Position numbers and translations under genes: made by a program. This document shows positions 1 through 8,806 of a stretch of 64,000 nt of DNA, in pieces. Numbering within the stretch: the stretch's first letter is position 1; the number at the start of each line of letters is the position of its first letter. This stretch comes from Pigmentibacter sp. JX0631 (GTDB lineage Bacteria; Bdellovibrionota_B; Oligoflexia; Silvanigrellales; Silvanigrellaceae). The notes beneath the pieces were generated by a model. It was not told the DNA's origin. It made no database searches and saw only the letters and a program-made list of their open reading frames with translations. The stretch lies in contig NZ_CP123622.1 in assembly GCF_029873255.1 (NCBI RefSeq), positions 868,501 to 932,500 of the forward strand. Direction: 5' to 3'.

Positions 1-2
1 GT

Positions 3-3000
3 TTCTTACAAAATAATGGAACAAATATGAAAGAAGCCGAGTGGCAAACATTAGAATCAAATAATTTTATTATTTATTTTCCTAAAGAAGCAAAAGACAT
101 TGCAAGTTACTCTATTCAATCTTTAGAAAAAAGTTATCCTTATTTGTCTTTTTTAATGGGAACAAAATTAGATAATAATTCTCTTATAAATTTAAATAGA
201 AATAAAGACAATACCTTATTCTCTAAATTTTCAAAAATACCTTTTATAATTGGAAACCAATATGATGGAGCAGGTTTTGCAAATCCCGTTACTTTAAATA
301 TAGAAGCACAAATTTTACATAATCGAACTTCTTCTTTTTTTCAGCATGAATTAGTTCATAGACTTATGTACGAACACAACGATTTATCTGTAGGCCCAAT
401 TGGCAGGCTTTTCAGTTTAGCAATGATGCCTACATGGTGGATTGAAGGATTAGCAGAATATTTAACAAATAGTGTTGGAGAACATAATGCTATTAACGTT
501 CTTAAAACTATGGCATTACAACAGCATTGGCCTTCATGGGAGAGACTACATTCACTTTATAAAGCAGATGATGATACTAATTTAAGAGGATATGTTATTT
601 CTGGATATTTTTTAGGATATATTTTCTCAAAAGTAAAAAATAAAGATCTCTATCAAATACATCAAGAAATATCCCATCAAACTGTAATACCGCCATTTTA
701 TAATGCAGTTGATAGTTGGTTAAAAGAAAATTTAGGAAAAACTGCTGAAGAATTATATGTTGATTTTAAAGGAGAACAAGAAAAATATTGGAAAAATAAA
801 ACTACAAATTTACCAAACTTTGTGTCTCAAGAAAATCTAAAAAATAAAATTGGACAAAAATATATTTTTCCTTTAATTAATATCGATAACAAAACTTACT
901 TTTCTAAACTTACATCCAATAAATCTCCTTATAGTAGCGCTTTATTTTCTCAAGAGCATGATGGAAAAGAGAAAAGAATTCCAGTCAATTTTTTTGGTTC
1001 CAGCATATTTGCTACTAATAATTCTAACCCTTTAGAATTAGTTACTTCAACAATAGATTATTATTCTAATGGAAAGATTGGACATAACATTCAAGTAGTA
1101 TCTAACATAGAAAATATATCGAACACTAGTAAAAGTAATTACACAGCTAAAACCGTTAGTTTATCAACAGAACAAAGTGCATTTTTTATAGATTCAATAA
1201 CAGCAATTGAAAACAAAAAATACATAATATCTGGAGTATCTAATGGCAATACGGAACTTAAAATACTTAATTTAGAAAAAGATCAAATTGATTTTATAGA
1301 AAAATTTAATTTTCCCAAAAATATAAAAGTTTTATATAGTGTAAATAATACAGAATGCTTTTACTATATTTTAGATTCTGATGAAAATTTAACTTCCTTA
1401 AAGAAACAATGCATCAGCAACAATAAAATATTACCAGCAACAGAAATTATTCCTGAAAAAAAATTCATTATAAAAGATGCTTATGTCAGAAATTCAAATT
1501 CAATAATTTTAAAAGTTGTATGGAATGACATTTTTGCTATTATTGATTTTAATCCTGTAAATAAAAGTTATTCTTTTTTATTTGCATTCTCCGAATGGAT
1601 AGAAAATATTTCACCCGCAGCAAGTGATCCAGAAAATAGTATGACATTTTGGTACTATAATAAAGGAGAATATTTTTTACTAAGTAAAAATTTAAATGAA
1701 ATAAAAGAAAATTATTTTCATCACTTTAAGAAAAATGAAATTGTAGAAAATGATAAAAACTTTTATTCAGAATATATTCCTCCATATAAAAAAATATTTA
1801 AAAACAATATAAAATTATTTTCTCCAGAAGATATCAAAACTATTTCCCAAACAGAAAATGAACAAAATAATCATGATCATCAGCTAAAAGAAAAAGAAGC
1901 TTTTTATGATTCAAGATTTTTGTTCGCTTATCCATATGGATTACCTGATTTTTTAGGAGGCCCTAGTATAGGTTTATTTTCTATTCCATTAATGGATCAA
2001 ATAGAAAGATATAGAATTATTTTATTTGGTGGATATAATTTTTATTTAGATGCACCTTCAGGATCTATTGCATATTTGAACAATCGAATATTTGATAGTT
2101 TTTCTATAAGTATTTTTTCAAATCCTTATTTCAATGGCTATTACGACTCACTTCAAAATGATGGTAGTAAATTAAGATACTATAACTATTTGCAACAAAG
2201 CGGAATATCAATTAATGCTGCATGGAAATATCAATTTTTGAACTCCATTTTTTCTAATCAATTATCTATTTATAACTTACAACCATATGGAAACTTAACA
2301 ACAGCACCAAAACGAATTGGGCCCCAATATGCAAATATTTTAAGTTTGTCTGGAATATTAAGCTTTGATCTCATCAATACAGCTTTCTATTTAGCAGAAA
2401 ATGAGCAGGTTGATGGAGAATGGTTAAAATATTTAATGCAACCTTCAATTGGTGCTACAAAATATTTTGGACTTGGAAATGGAGAAGATTCGAGCAAGAC
2501 AAACACTGGAAATCTTGATTACTATAATGTAAATGCTTCTTTGATTAATAAGTTTAGTTTCTTTAAAACAGCACTATCTCTATCAGGTAAAATATCAACA
2601 ACCCAAGGAAGTAATAATTTAAATAATAAAGAAATATATTCACCATATCAATCATATATTTTAGGGAGTACAACTTCACTTAATTTCATTAGCTATCCTA
2701 TAATAGGAAATGGGTCTCTTTTTGAATTACAAGCCGGTAATTGGAGTTATGCAGGTACAATTGCTTACGATTTTCCATTATATCCCTCATTTGAAAAAAA
2801 GTTTCTCTTTTCATACTTAAATAATTGGCGAGGCATAACTTCACTTACCAGAGGGGGTGTCAGCTCGAATGAAAAAATATCTAACTTTACAGGACTGACA
2901 AGCGCAAGTATTGGAAGTTCTGTTGATGTTGATATAAAAGGATTTCAACTCTTTCCATCTATTTACTATAGTTGGATTGTTGGAAGTGAAGAAAATTGGT

Positions 3001-3038
3001 ATGTTCTTTTTCAATTAAAATTTATGGATTTTTTATAG
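3..3038 (+). CDS. Outer-membrane metalloprotease with beta-propeller and barrel-like C-terminus (5' partial)
   Basis: The frame is open to the left edge of the window and the first ATG (27) gives no signal peptide, so the true start probably lies upstream. Numbered from that ATG, HELVH at residues 107-111 and WWIEGLAEY around 137-145 form a gluzincin-type zinc site, two His plus a downstream Glu, as in the peptidase MA clan. Roughly residues 270-600 are repetitive short strands resembling a TolB-like propeller. The last ~360 residues are rich in alternating aromatic/polar strands with Gly/Asn/Ser turns and end in Phe-Leu, consistent with an outer-membrane barrel. I infer a surface-anchored protease or peptidase-like protein. 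The substrate is unknown. The domain order is inferred from sequence texture, except for the clear zinc motif. Confidence 0.7.
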   Translation, partial: FLQNNGTNMKEAEWQTLESNNFIIYFPKEAKDIASYSIQSLEKSYPYLSFLMGTKLDNNSLINLNRNKDNTLFSKFSKIPFIIGNQYDGAGFANPVTLNIEAQILHNRTSSFFQHELVHRLMYEHNDLSVGPIGRLFSLAMMPTWWIEGLAEYLTNSVGEHNAINVLKTMALQQHWPSWERLHSLYKADDDTNLRGYVISGYFLGYIFSKVKNKDLYQIHQEISHQTVIPPFYNAVDSWLKENLGKTAEELYVDFKGEQEKYWKNKTTNLPNFVSQENLKNKIGQKYIFPLINIDNKTYFSKLTSNKSPYSSALFSQEHDGKEKRIPVNFFGSSIFATNNSNPLELVTSTIDYYSNGKIGHNIQVVSNIENISNTSKSNYTAKTVSLSTEQSAFFIDSITAIENKKYIISGVSNGNTELKILNLEKDQIDFIEKFNFPKNIKVLYSVNNTECFYYILDSDENLTSLKKQCISNNKILPATEIIPEKKFIIKDAYVRNSNSIILKVVWNDIFAIIDFNPVNKSYSFLFAFSEWIENISPAASDPENSMTFWYYNKGEYFLLSKNLNEIKENYFHHFKKNEIVENDKNFYSEYIPPYKKIFKNNIKLFSPEDIKTISQTENEQNNHDHQLKEKEAFYDSRFLFAYPYGLPDFLGGPSIGLFSIPLMDQIERYRIILFGGYNFYLDAPSGSIAYLNNRIFDSFSISIFSNPYFNGYYDSLQNDGSKLRYYNYLQQSGISINAAWKYQFLNSIFSNQLSIYNLQPYGNLTTAPKRIGPQYANILSLSGILSFDLINTAFYLAENEQVDGEWLKYLMQPSIGATKYFGLGNGEDSSKTNTGNLDYYNVNASLINKFSFFKTALSLSGKISTTQGSNNLNNKEIYSPYQSYILGSTTSLNFISYPIIGNGSLFELQAGNWSYAGTIAYDFPLYPSFEKKFLFSYLNNWRGITSLTRGGVSSNEKISNFTGLTSASIGSSVDVDIKGFQLFPSIYYSWIVGSEENWYVLFQLKFMDFL

Positions 3039-3265
3039 TCCTCCAAATACTTATATTCAAAAATTTGAAAATATTTTAAAAAATTGACTAAACATTCAAC
3101 TTAATTTGTATCCTAACTATTGAGAGGAGTATTAAAAAGATGTAAGGTTGTACCCGATAAACTATGTCTTATTCTTTTAAACATTTGTTAACTTGGAATA
3201 CTTAAATCTTAATCACTAAAAGATTATTTTTTCTGCAATAATTAAGTTTAAAAAAGAGAGATAAA

Positions 3266-4861
3266 ATGTTGAGTAATATAAATTCAATTTTTCAATCCTG
3301 CGAAAAACAACATGTACATATTTGTAACACAATTCAAGAATGCGGCATACTACTTGGCGTCATTCCTAGTAGTATGCAAGTAGTTTTACAATCAAGTAAT
3401 TTTAAAAACATTTTTAACTTTGACATTATATATCAACCAATAAATATTTTATTTTCAGAAAATTCTATGTTAAATTTTATTGATTTAAGCGATAAATTAT
3501 TGACAAAAAAAATAAAAGACAGAGTTCTAACCGTACTTGAAATAGTCTGTAACTATAAAACTTATGAATTGTCATGTTTTATTTTTTATTCAAGCAACTA
3601 CATAATTATAGAGTTTCAAAGTGACATTAATTTAGATAAAATATACTTTGATAAAAAATATTTTGAACAGGTTTATTTATACATCAAAGAGGCTGAAATA
3701 AATGAACATGAAATGACTAAATATATTTGTAAATTTATTAAAAATACAACAAGCTTCGATCGAGTTTATTATTGCGAATTTCAGGAGGATGAAACAGGAT
3801 TTATAAAAAGTTGCATAAGTAATTCAAATTTAGATACTCTTATAAATCATCATTTTCCAGCCTCAGATTTACCCAAATCTATAAAGCAATTATACGAAGT
3901 AAATAAATATAGATTGATTTCAGATATTTATAATAAAAATATTAAAATTATTGGCTTAAATAAACCACTAGATTTAACTCATTCATTTTATAGAAAAATT
4001 GGGGATACCCATATTCAATATTTAAATAATATGCAAGTAAGGTCGTCTGCTTCATTTTCTATCGTCGTAAATAATAAACTTTATGCTTTATTTGGTTGTC
4101 ACTCTATTCTTCCTAATTATACAGAGAAAGTAATTTTGGCAAAAATACATTTACTTATTCAATTATTTTCAAAAAGGCTAGAAGATAATTTAAACGAAAA
4201 ATTTAAACTCACTATTTACAAAAAGAATATTTACATCCAAAAATTCATTTCAATTTATCAAGAAAAAAAGAAAAATTTAAACATTATACCAAAAGAAAAT
4301 TTTGATCTTCTCAAAAACACTTTCCAAGCAAACTTCTTTTTTTATCGATATAATAAAAAATGGGGCAATGATCAACAAATACCTAATGAATTTAAAACTT
4401 TAATCTTAGATTATTTAAAGAATAAAAAGATTAATGAAAATATTATTCTAATTAATAGCTTAGTCTCAATTAATGAAGAATTTCGAAAATTTACTAAAGA
4501 ACTAGCAGCAGGAATGCTTCTTTTAAAATTTGAAAAAAATTTTTCTAATTTAATAATTTTTCTACGACCAGAACTTCTTCAACAGATAAGATGGTGTGGT
4601 AATCCTAATGAATTTGATTTGCAAACAGATGGTTTACTCAATCCAAGGAACTCTTTTCAAACATGGTATGAATCAGTAGAAAATAGTTGTAAAACATGGA
4701 ATAGCATCGATTTAAAATTAGCTCAAAATCTGTATAACGAACTTCTACCGCGATTTTACTGGTATGAAAGAAATCTGAAAAATAGGTTTTCATTTAGTAA
4801 CTTGAATTTTTTAAAAAAAAATAATTACTTTAAAAATGTCTTATCAAAACTAAAAAAATAA
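3266..4861 (+). CDS. Bacteriophytochrome photosensory module (PAS-GAF-PHY) without output domain
   Basis: This 531-residue protein covers only the chromophore-binding core of a bacterial phytochrome. Cys12 in SCEKQHVHI matches the biliverdin-linking Cys of the N-terminal PAS domain. The GAF domain has PASDLP at 198-203 (canonical PASDIP) with Asp201, His249 in THIQYL, and His279 in FGCHS, the chromophore-pocket histidines. The PHY tongue is visible as RPELLQ, RWCGNP and PRNSF (460-464). The protein stops about 70 residues later, with no HisKA, HATPase, GGDEF or other output domain. A weak GAGAG precedes the ATG. It lies tail-to-tail with a heme oxygenase that would supply biliverdin. Family knowledge predicts red/far-red sensing; the signalling partner is unknown. 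Confidence 0.88.
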   Translation: MLSNINSIFQSCEKQHVHICNTIQECGILLGVIPSSMQVVLQSSNFKNIFNFDIIYQPINILFSENSMLNFIDLSDKLLTKKIKDRVLTVLEIVCNYKTYELSCFIFYSSNYIIIEFQSDINLDKIYFDKKYFEQVYLYIKEAEINEHEMTKYICKFIKNTTSFDRVYYCEFQEDETGFIKSCISNSNLDTLINHHFPASDLPKSIKQLYEVNKYRLISDIYNKNIKIIGLNKPLDLTHSFYRKIGDTHIQYLNNMQVRSSASFSIVVNNKLYALFGCHSILPNYTEKVILAKIHLLIQLFSKRLEDNLNEKFKLTIYKKNIYIQKFISIYQEKKKNLNIIPKENFDLLKNTFQANFFFYRYNKKWGNDQQIPNEFKTLILDYLKNKKINENIILINSLVSINEEFRKFTKELAAGMLLLKFEKNFSNLIIFLRPELLQQIRWCGNPNEFDLQTDGLLNPRNSFQTWYESVENSCKTWNSIDLKLAQNLYNELLPRFYWYERNLKNRFSFSNLNFLKKNNYFKNVLSKLKK

Positions 4862-4863
4862 AT

Positions 4864-5463
4864 TTATGAAACCCGAAATTCATTTGCAAAACAATTAAAC
4901 ATATTTTTTGCTGCCTCTATAAGCTCTAGTTTAGAACTATCATCTATTATTTTAAATTCATCTAAGAATTTAAGGAACTGTTTCCATTTCACAAAATTAT
5001 CTTTCCCATATCCATACAAGTAATTTAATTTATCTCTAAATTCTTCTCCAAAAAGTGCAATTAATTTATTATAAAGCATTGCAGAACCTAAGACGGATCC
5101 TTCTAATACATATAAAACCCCTACCATCTCATATTTTGACTCAATTTTAGGTAAAAATTCTGTTTTTTTAATTTGTTTTAAATCTACAGCTAAATTTTTT
5201 AAATCGGATAAAATTAAATCAGTTTTAAAACTTGGCTGAAAGTAGTTATCTATCTCTGATTTAAATTTTATAATATATAATTGTTCGATAGGATCAATTA
5301 CTCTATAAAAAATCTTTAAAAAATTAATATAATCAATTTTCGAAATAGAATCTTTACTAAGATAATTTAAATTTTCAACAGAATTGTGATAATCTTTAGT
5401 TTGTTCTTTTAATAACTCTCTAATACTTTTTTCATTTAAAACGCTATAGATTTTTTTATCCAT
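4864..5463 (-). CDS. Heme oxygenase, BphO/HemO type
   Basis: This roughly 199-residue protein should open heme to biliverdin, CO and iron. KDYHNSVE near the N-terminus carries the expected proximal heme His, and GVLYVLEGSVLGSAM matches the distal-helix Gly-rich motif of bacterial BphO/HemO enzymes. The length is normal for the family. I place the start at the second ATG, 5463: GGAGGG lies directly against the first ATG (5472) but about 9 nt before this one. The gene converges on the phytochrome gene with only 2 bp between the stop codons, so biliverdin supply and photoreceptor form one locus, though on opposite strands. An iron-acquisition role is the alternative, but no heme-uptake genes are nearby. 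Confidence 0.85.
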   Translation of the reverse strand: MDKKIYSVLNEKSIRELLKEQTKDYHNSVENLNYLSKDSISKIDYINFLKIFYRVIDPIEQLYIIKFKSEIDNYFQPSFKTDLILSDLKNLAVDLKQIKKTEFLPKIESKYEMVGVLYVLEGSVLGSAMLYNKLIALFGEEFRDKLNYLYGYGKDNFVKWKQFLKFLDEFKIIDDSSKLELIEAAKNMFNCFANEFRVS

Positions 5464-5864
5464 AAAAATCATCCCTCCTTTACTTATATTACTTTATGTG
5501 GATATATTTTTCATTAATACAAAAGCAAATAATTATTTTTATATTTTTTATTAAATATTATAATTTAACAAAATAAACTATTTTTAATATATTATTCCTA
5601 TATGAATTTTATTTATTATTTTATATAAATATCTAAAATTAATACATTCTATAATTGATGCTTTATTTTTGAGTTGTTTCAACATAAATATTTATTTTAT
5701 CTTAAAATAATAATTGTTTATTATTATTTCTAGAAGATAATTGACATATAATTATAATGTAATATAAAAATTTCATACTTAAAGTTATTGGTATCCTTTA
5801 ACATTTGAAGAAACTTATTAATAACTAAGATAACAAGAATTGAGCTGATTTGTTGGAGAATTTT
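5464..5864. other. AT-rich intergenic region with one promoter
   Basis: About 400 bp of very AT-rich DNA separate the divergent heme oxygenase and Ppx-like genes. No convincing ORF or RNA gene is seen. The right end holds the promoter listed next; the left end should hold the heme oxygenase promoter, but many A/T hexamers make it impossible to choose one. Confidence 0.5.
5741..5768 (+). promoter_or_regulatory. Sigma70-like promoter for the Ppx-like gene
   Basis: A perfect TTGACA at 5741-5746 and TATAAA at 5763-5768 are separated by 16 bp. The start site would be near 5775, giving a leader of about 90 nt before GTG 5865. The surrounding DNA is AT-rich, so chance matches are a risk, but the intact -35 is informative. 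Confidence 0.5.
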
Positions 5865-7121
5865 GTGAAATTTAAAAATCAATTATTACTATTGATGACT
5901 GTTTTATTACTATGTTTTACGGCATATTTATTCTATTCAAATAACAATATAAATCATAATAATAACAGTTATTTATGCAAAACGGAAAATAGAGGAGCAT
6001 TTGACATCGGCTCAGGCGCAACAAAAATTCAAATTGCGAAAGTTAAAATTTGTAACGATGAACAGATAAAAATTGAGCAAGTATACTTCAAAAAAAATGT
6101 TGCTGTGAAATACTCCCAAGATTTAGCTGAGAGTGATCAAAATATTTTCTCAGATAAGATTATTCAAGCAGGCGTTGATGCTCTATTAGAATTAAGAAAT
6201 CAGGGGTTAGAGCAGCTAAAATACAAATGCGGTGATCACTGCCAGGTTGATGTTTGGCGTGGCATCACAACAGAAGCTTTTAGAAGAGCTCAAAATTGGA
6301 AAGAAGCACAAAAAAATTTGGCCTCAACTACTGAAGGGCTTTTACTGAAGCGTTTAAACCAATCAGAAGAAGCGTTATATGGATTTTATCCTATTACCAA
6401 GCTAAAAGACTTTAATAAGTATCAACATGTTATATGGGATATGGGAGGAGGATCTACCCAAATTACAGCCTTTCAACCCACATTCGTTGAAGCTAATTTT
6501 AGTAATAAAGGCGCAAAAAGTATAGAAACAGATTTAGGTTCAAGTTCTTTTAGTCATTTTCTGAAAAAAATACTTTTTGTCACTGAAAAAAAAGATTTAT
6601 CGACTTTAAACCCAATTAATGATTATAATTTCTTAGAAAAATATGCATTTAAGTATGTGCAAAATAAAATAGATTTATCTTTTCAAAGTAAACAAGAAAA
6701 AACGGAAAATTTTTCTGAACTATATAGCAATAAAGACTATATAGCTGTGGGTGGTTTACTCTCTATTTCTCTACCTGAAGTCATGCCACTAATAGATCCA
6801 AATTTTAAAAAACATGAGTATGCTAACATCCAAAAAATATCAGAGGTACCTTCTATTAAAAAAGAAGACTTAAAATTGATATATCAAAAATTAAAAAAGA
6901 TGAGTGACTCTGAACTCGAAGAATTTTCTGATAAAATGGGGATGAATAAAAATTACTCTAAAGTCTTAAGTACAAATTTGTTACTTGTATTAAATTACAT
7001 GGATAGCTCTTTAAATATTAATAAAATTACTCCTATTTCTACCGATGGAACAGACTCTATTTTATTAAGTAAAGAAATTTATAATAAAAACTACTGGGAA
7101 CAAGATACCGTTCTAAATTAA
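5865..7121 (+). CDS. Membrane-anchored Ppx/GppA-family phosphatase-like protein
   Basis: The protein belongs to the exopolyphosphatase/pppGpp phosphatase family of the ASKHA fold. DIGSGATK (47-54) is phosphate loop 1, TTEAFR (135-140) and the QSEEA segment follow, and DMGGGSTQ (192-199) is phosphate loop 2. Unlike cytoplasmic Ppx or GppA, it begins with a single hydrophobic segment (about residues 6-24) that acts as a signal anchor or uncleaved signal, so the domain is probably periplasmic. I choose GTG 5865 because GGAG sits 6 nt upstream; TTG at 5850 or 5853 would add 4-5 residues. A periplasmic location makes ppGpp or cytoplasmic polyphosphate unlikely substrates, so the true substrate is open. 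Its stop codon overlaps that of the convergent phospholipase D gene. Confidence 0.75.
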   Translation: MKFKNQLLLLMTVLLLCFTAYLFYSNNNINHNNNSYLCKTENRGAFDIGSGATKIQIAKVKICNDEQIKIEQVYFKKNVAVKYSQDLAESDQNIFSDKIIQAGVDALLELRNQGLEQLKYKCGDHCQVDVWRGITTEAFRRAQNWKEAQKNLASTTEGLLLKRLNQSEEALYGFYPITKLKDFNKYQHVIWDMGGGSTQITAFQPTFVEANFSNKGAKSIETDLGSSSFSHFLKKILFVTEKKDLSTLNPINDYNFLEKYAFKYVQNKIDLSFQSKQEKTENFSELYSNKDYIAVGGLLSISLPEVMPLIDPNFKKHEYANIQKISEVPSIKKEDLKLIYQKLKKMSDSELEEFSDKMGMNKNYSKVLSTNLLLVLNYMDSSLNINKITPISTDGTDSILLSKEIYNKNYWEQDTVLN

Positions 7122-8602
7122 TTACTGCTATATGAAGAATAAGCCCTAGCATAAGAAGGGTCCCAATATTCTTTTCTTACTTTTGAGACAAGTAAATCTG
7201 AATGAATAAATATTCCAAATTCAGCATGATTATTGTAATATAAATTTTCAGAACCAATATATGCCATTTTATTATCTGCCATAATTAATTTTACATGATT
7301 CCTTGCACTACCATATTTATAGCCATTGAAATTAAACCATCTAGCAATTCTTAAAATACTTAATCTTTCTAGAGCTCCTGTAGGATCAATGCTGTATGTA
7401 TCGATTGTATTTTTTATTATACATTTTATCGTTGCTTTATCGCTGAAAGAACTTTCAGTATAACCCAATAATGGTCCTTGTCCTGAAAAAGATGACAAAA
7501 GAATATTTACTTTAACTCCTCGAGAAAGAGCTTTCCCTATAACAGCACATGTAGAATTTTGAATTTCAGTACTATTTGGTGTGATATTTCTTATGCTTTG
7601 TTGCGAAATATTGATTTCATACTGCGCATTATCCATCATACTTAGTAAAGCATTAGTGGAAAATTCTGCATCATTATAATCCTTAGCACTCATCATTTTT
7701 CCGGCACCTAATATATATTCTTTGTTATAGTTTTGAAGAATTACAGGTATATTAAAAATATTTAAATTTGGATCAGTTGGTTCATACCAACGATTGGATA
7801 CAGTGCATTCAGATTTTTCAGTATTTGTACAGGCAATGCTATTTAAACTAAATTCATCTCCTAATTTACTCTCTAATGCAATTTTACTTAAATATACTCT
7901 TCCTAGTTCTGCTACATAAGGAAGATTCAATTCTATGGTTAAATCATTAACTGGATCTTCAAGATCATCATAATCTCTATCTGGAAAATTCGCTCCTCCA
8001 GTAAAGAGCTGATCTCTATCTATTGCGATTATTTTTGAATGATTAAAAGCAACAGGATTTCTATAATTTATAACACTTAAATCTAAATAAGGAGAAATAC
8101 CTTCAGGTAGCAAATATTCAATTACTTTTTCTGTAGCGTTTTTTGTTGGTAAAGGAGACGCTTTATACATACTAAACATGATTCTTATTCTAATAAATTT
8201 TTGTTGCTCAAATGATTTTTGATTTAAATAAGAAATAGCTCTTTTTAAGGCTTCTTCCATAGAATTCCCTGGAGTAAACCACAGTGTTGAAATATGGACT
8301 ACGTTTTCCGTTCTTGCTACTGAATATTCCACATAATCTACAAATTGTTTAGTTGGGTATTCTTTACTAATTGGTGTTCTCCACAAATTAATAGAAAAAT
8401 CATTTATGTTATGACTCCAATTATTTAAAGGCAGGAGACCCACTAAACCACCCCAGTTAGGCTGGTTTTCTTGATATTTAAGATATAAATTCTTCATAAA
8501 ATTATAAGACAAATAAAGATCAGAACTATTGTATTGAGCGTTTGCATAATATTTTACAAAAAATAAACAGACTAGAATGAATAATTTTATTTTAAAAAGC
8601 AT
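7118..8602 (-). CDS. Secreted phospholipase D-family protein
   Basis: The protein has an N-terminal signal peptide (hydrophobic to about residue 20, ANAQ cleavage region) and two PLD catalytic motifs. One is H188-S-K190 with a following D and TGGANF; the other is H436-V-K438 with D443 and GSEN at 450-453. Two HKD motifs in one chain form a single phosphatidyltransferase or nuclease-type active site in this superfamily. At 494 residues with a signal peptide it looks exported to the periplasm or outside, unlike membrane-embedded cardiolipin synthase. AAGGA lies 6 nt before the ATG. Family knowledge allows lipid hydrolysis, transphosphatidylation or nuclease activity. A role against host or prey membranes is possible but only inferred. 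Confidence 0.85.
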   Translation of the reverse strand: MLFKIKLFILVCLFFVKYYANAQYNSSDLYLSYNFMKNLYLKYQENQPNWGGLVGLLPLNNWSHNINDFSINLWRTPISKEYPTKQFVDYVEYSVARTENVVHISTLWFTPGNSMEEALKRAISYLNQKSFEQQKFIRIRIMFSMYKASPLPTKNATEKVIEYLLPEGISPYLDLSVINYRNPVAFNHSKIIAIDRDQLFTGGANFPDRDYDDLEDPVNDLTIELNLPYVAELGRVYLSKIALESKLGDEFSLNSIACTNTEKSECTVSNRWYEPTDPNLNIFNIPVILQNYNKEYILGAGKMMSAKDYNDAEFSTNALLSMMDNAQYEINISQQSIRNITPNSTEIQNSTCAVIGKALSRGVKVNILLSSFSGQGPLLGYTESSFSDKATIKCIIKNTIDTYSIDPTGALERLSILRIARWFNFNGYKYGSARNHVKLIMADNKMAYIGSENLYYNNHAEFGIFIHSDLLVSKVRKEYWDPSYARAYSSYSSN

Positions 8603-8699
8603 AATATTTCCTTATTTATAAGAATTAATTAACTTGTTATATTTGATTATTGTTTTAAACTTGAAGATAGGGTATAGTACAATAGTTTTAGAAAAAAAT

Positions 8700-8739
8700 A
8701 AAGGAAAGTAATTGGAATTTATTTAAACTACTTTCCTTT
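8700..8739 (-). terminator. Rho-independent terminator (distal of a tandem pair)
   Basis: A perfect 11-bp stem, A+AAGGAAAGTA at 8700-8710 with TACTTTCCTT+T at 8729-8739, is followed on the minus strand by a T-run (plus-strand gaaaaaaa). It lies downstream of a second hairpin serving the same lipoprotein gene. Confidence 0.65.
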
Positions 8740-8755
8740 GTCAGAAATAGAAAAA

Positions 8756-8784
8756 ACCTTAGTTCTCATCATAAGAACTAAGGT
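8756..8784 (-). terminator. Rho-independent terminator (proximal of a tandem pair)
   Basis: A perfect 11-bp stem, ACCTTAGTTCT at 8756-8766 with AGAACTAAGGT at 8774-8784, has a 7-nt loop and is followed on the minus strand by TTTTTT. It sits 22 bp after the stop of the lipoprotein gene. Confidence 0.85.
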
Positions 8785-8806
8785 CCTTTCGTATTAAGAT
8801 ACTAAA

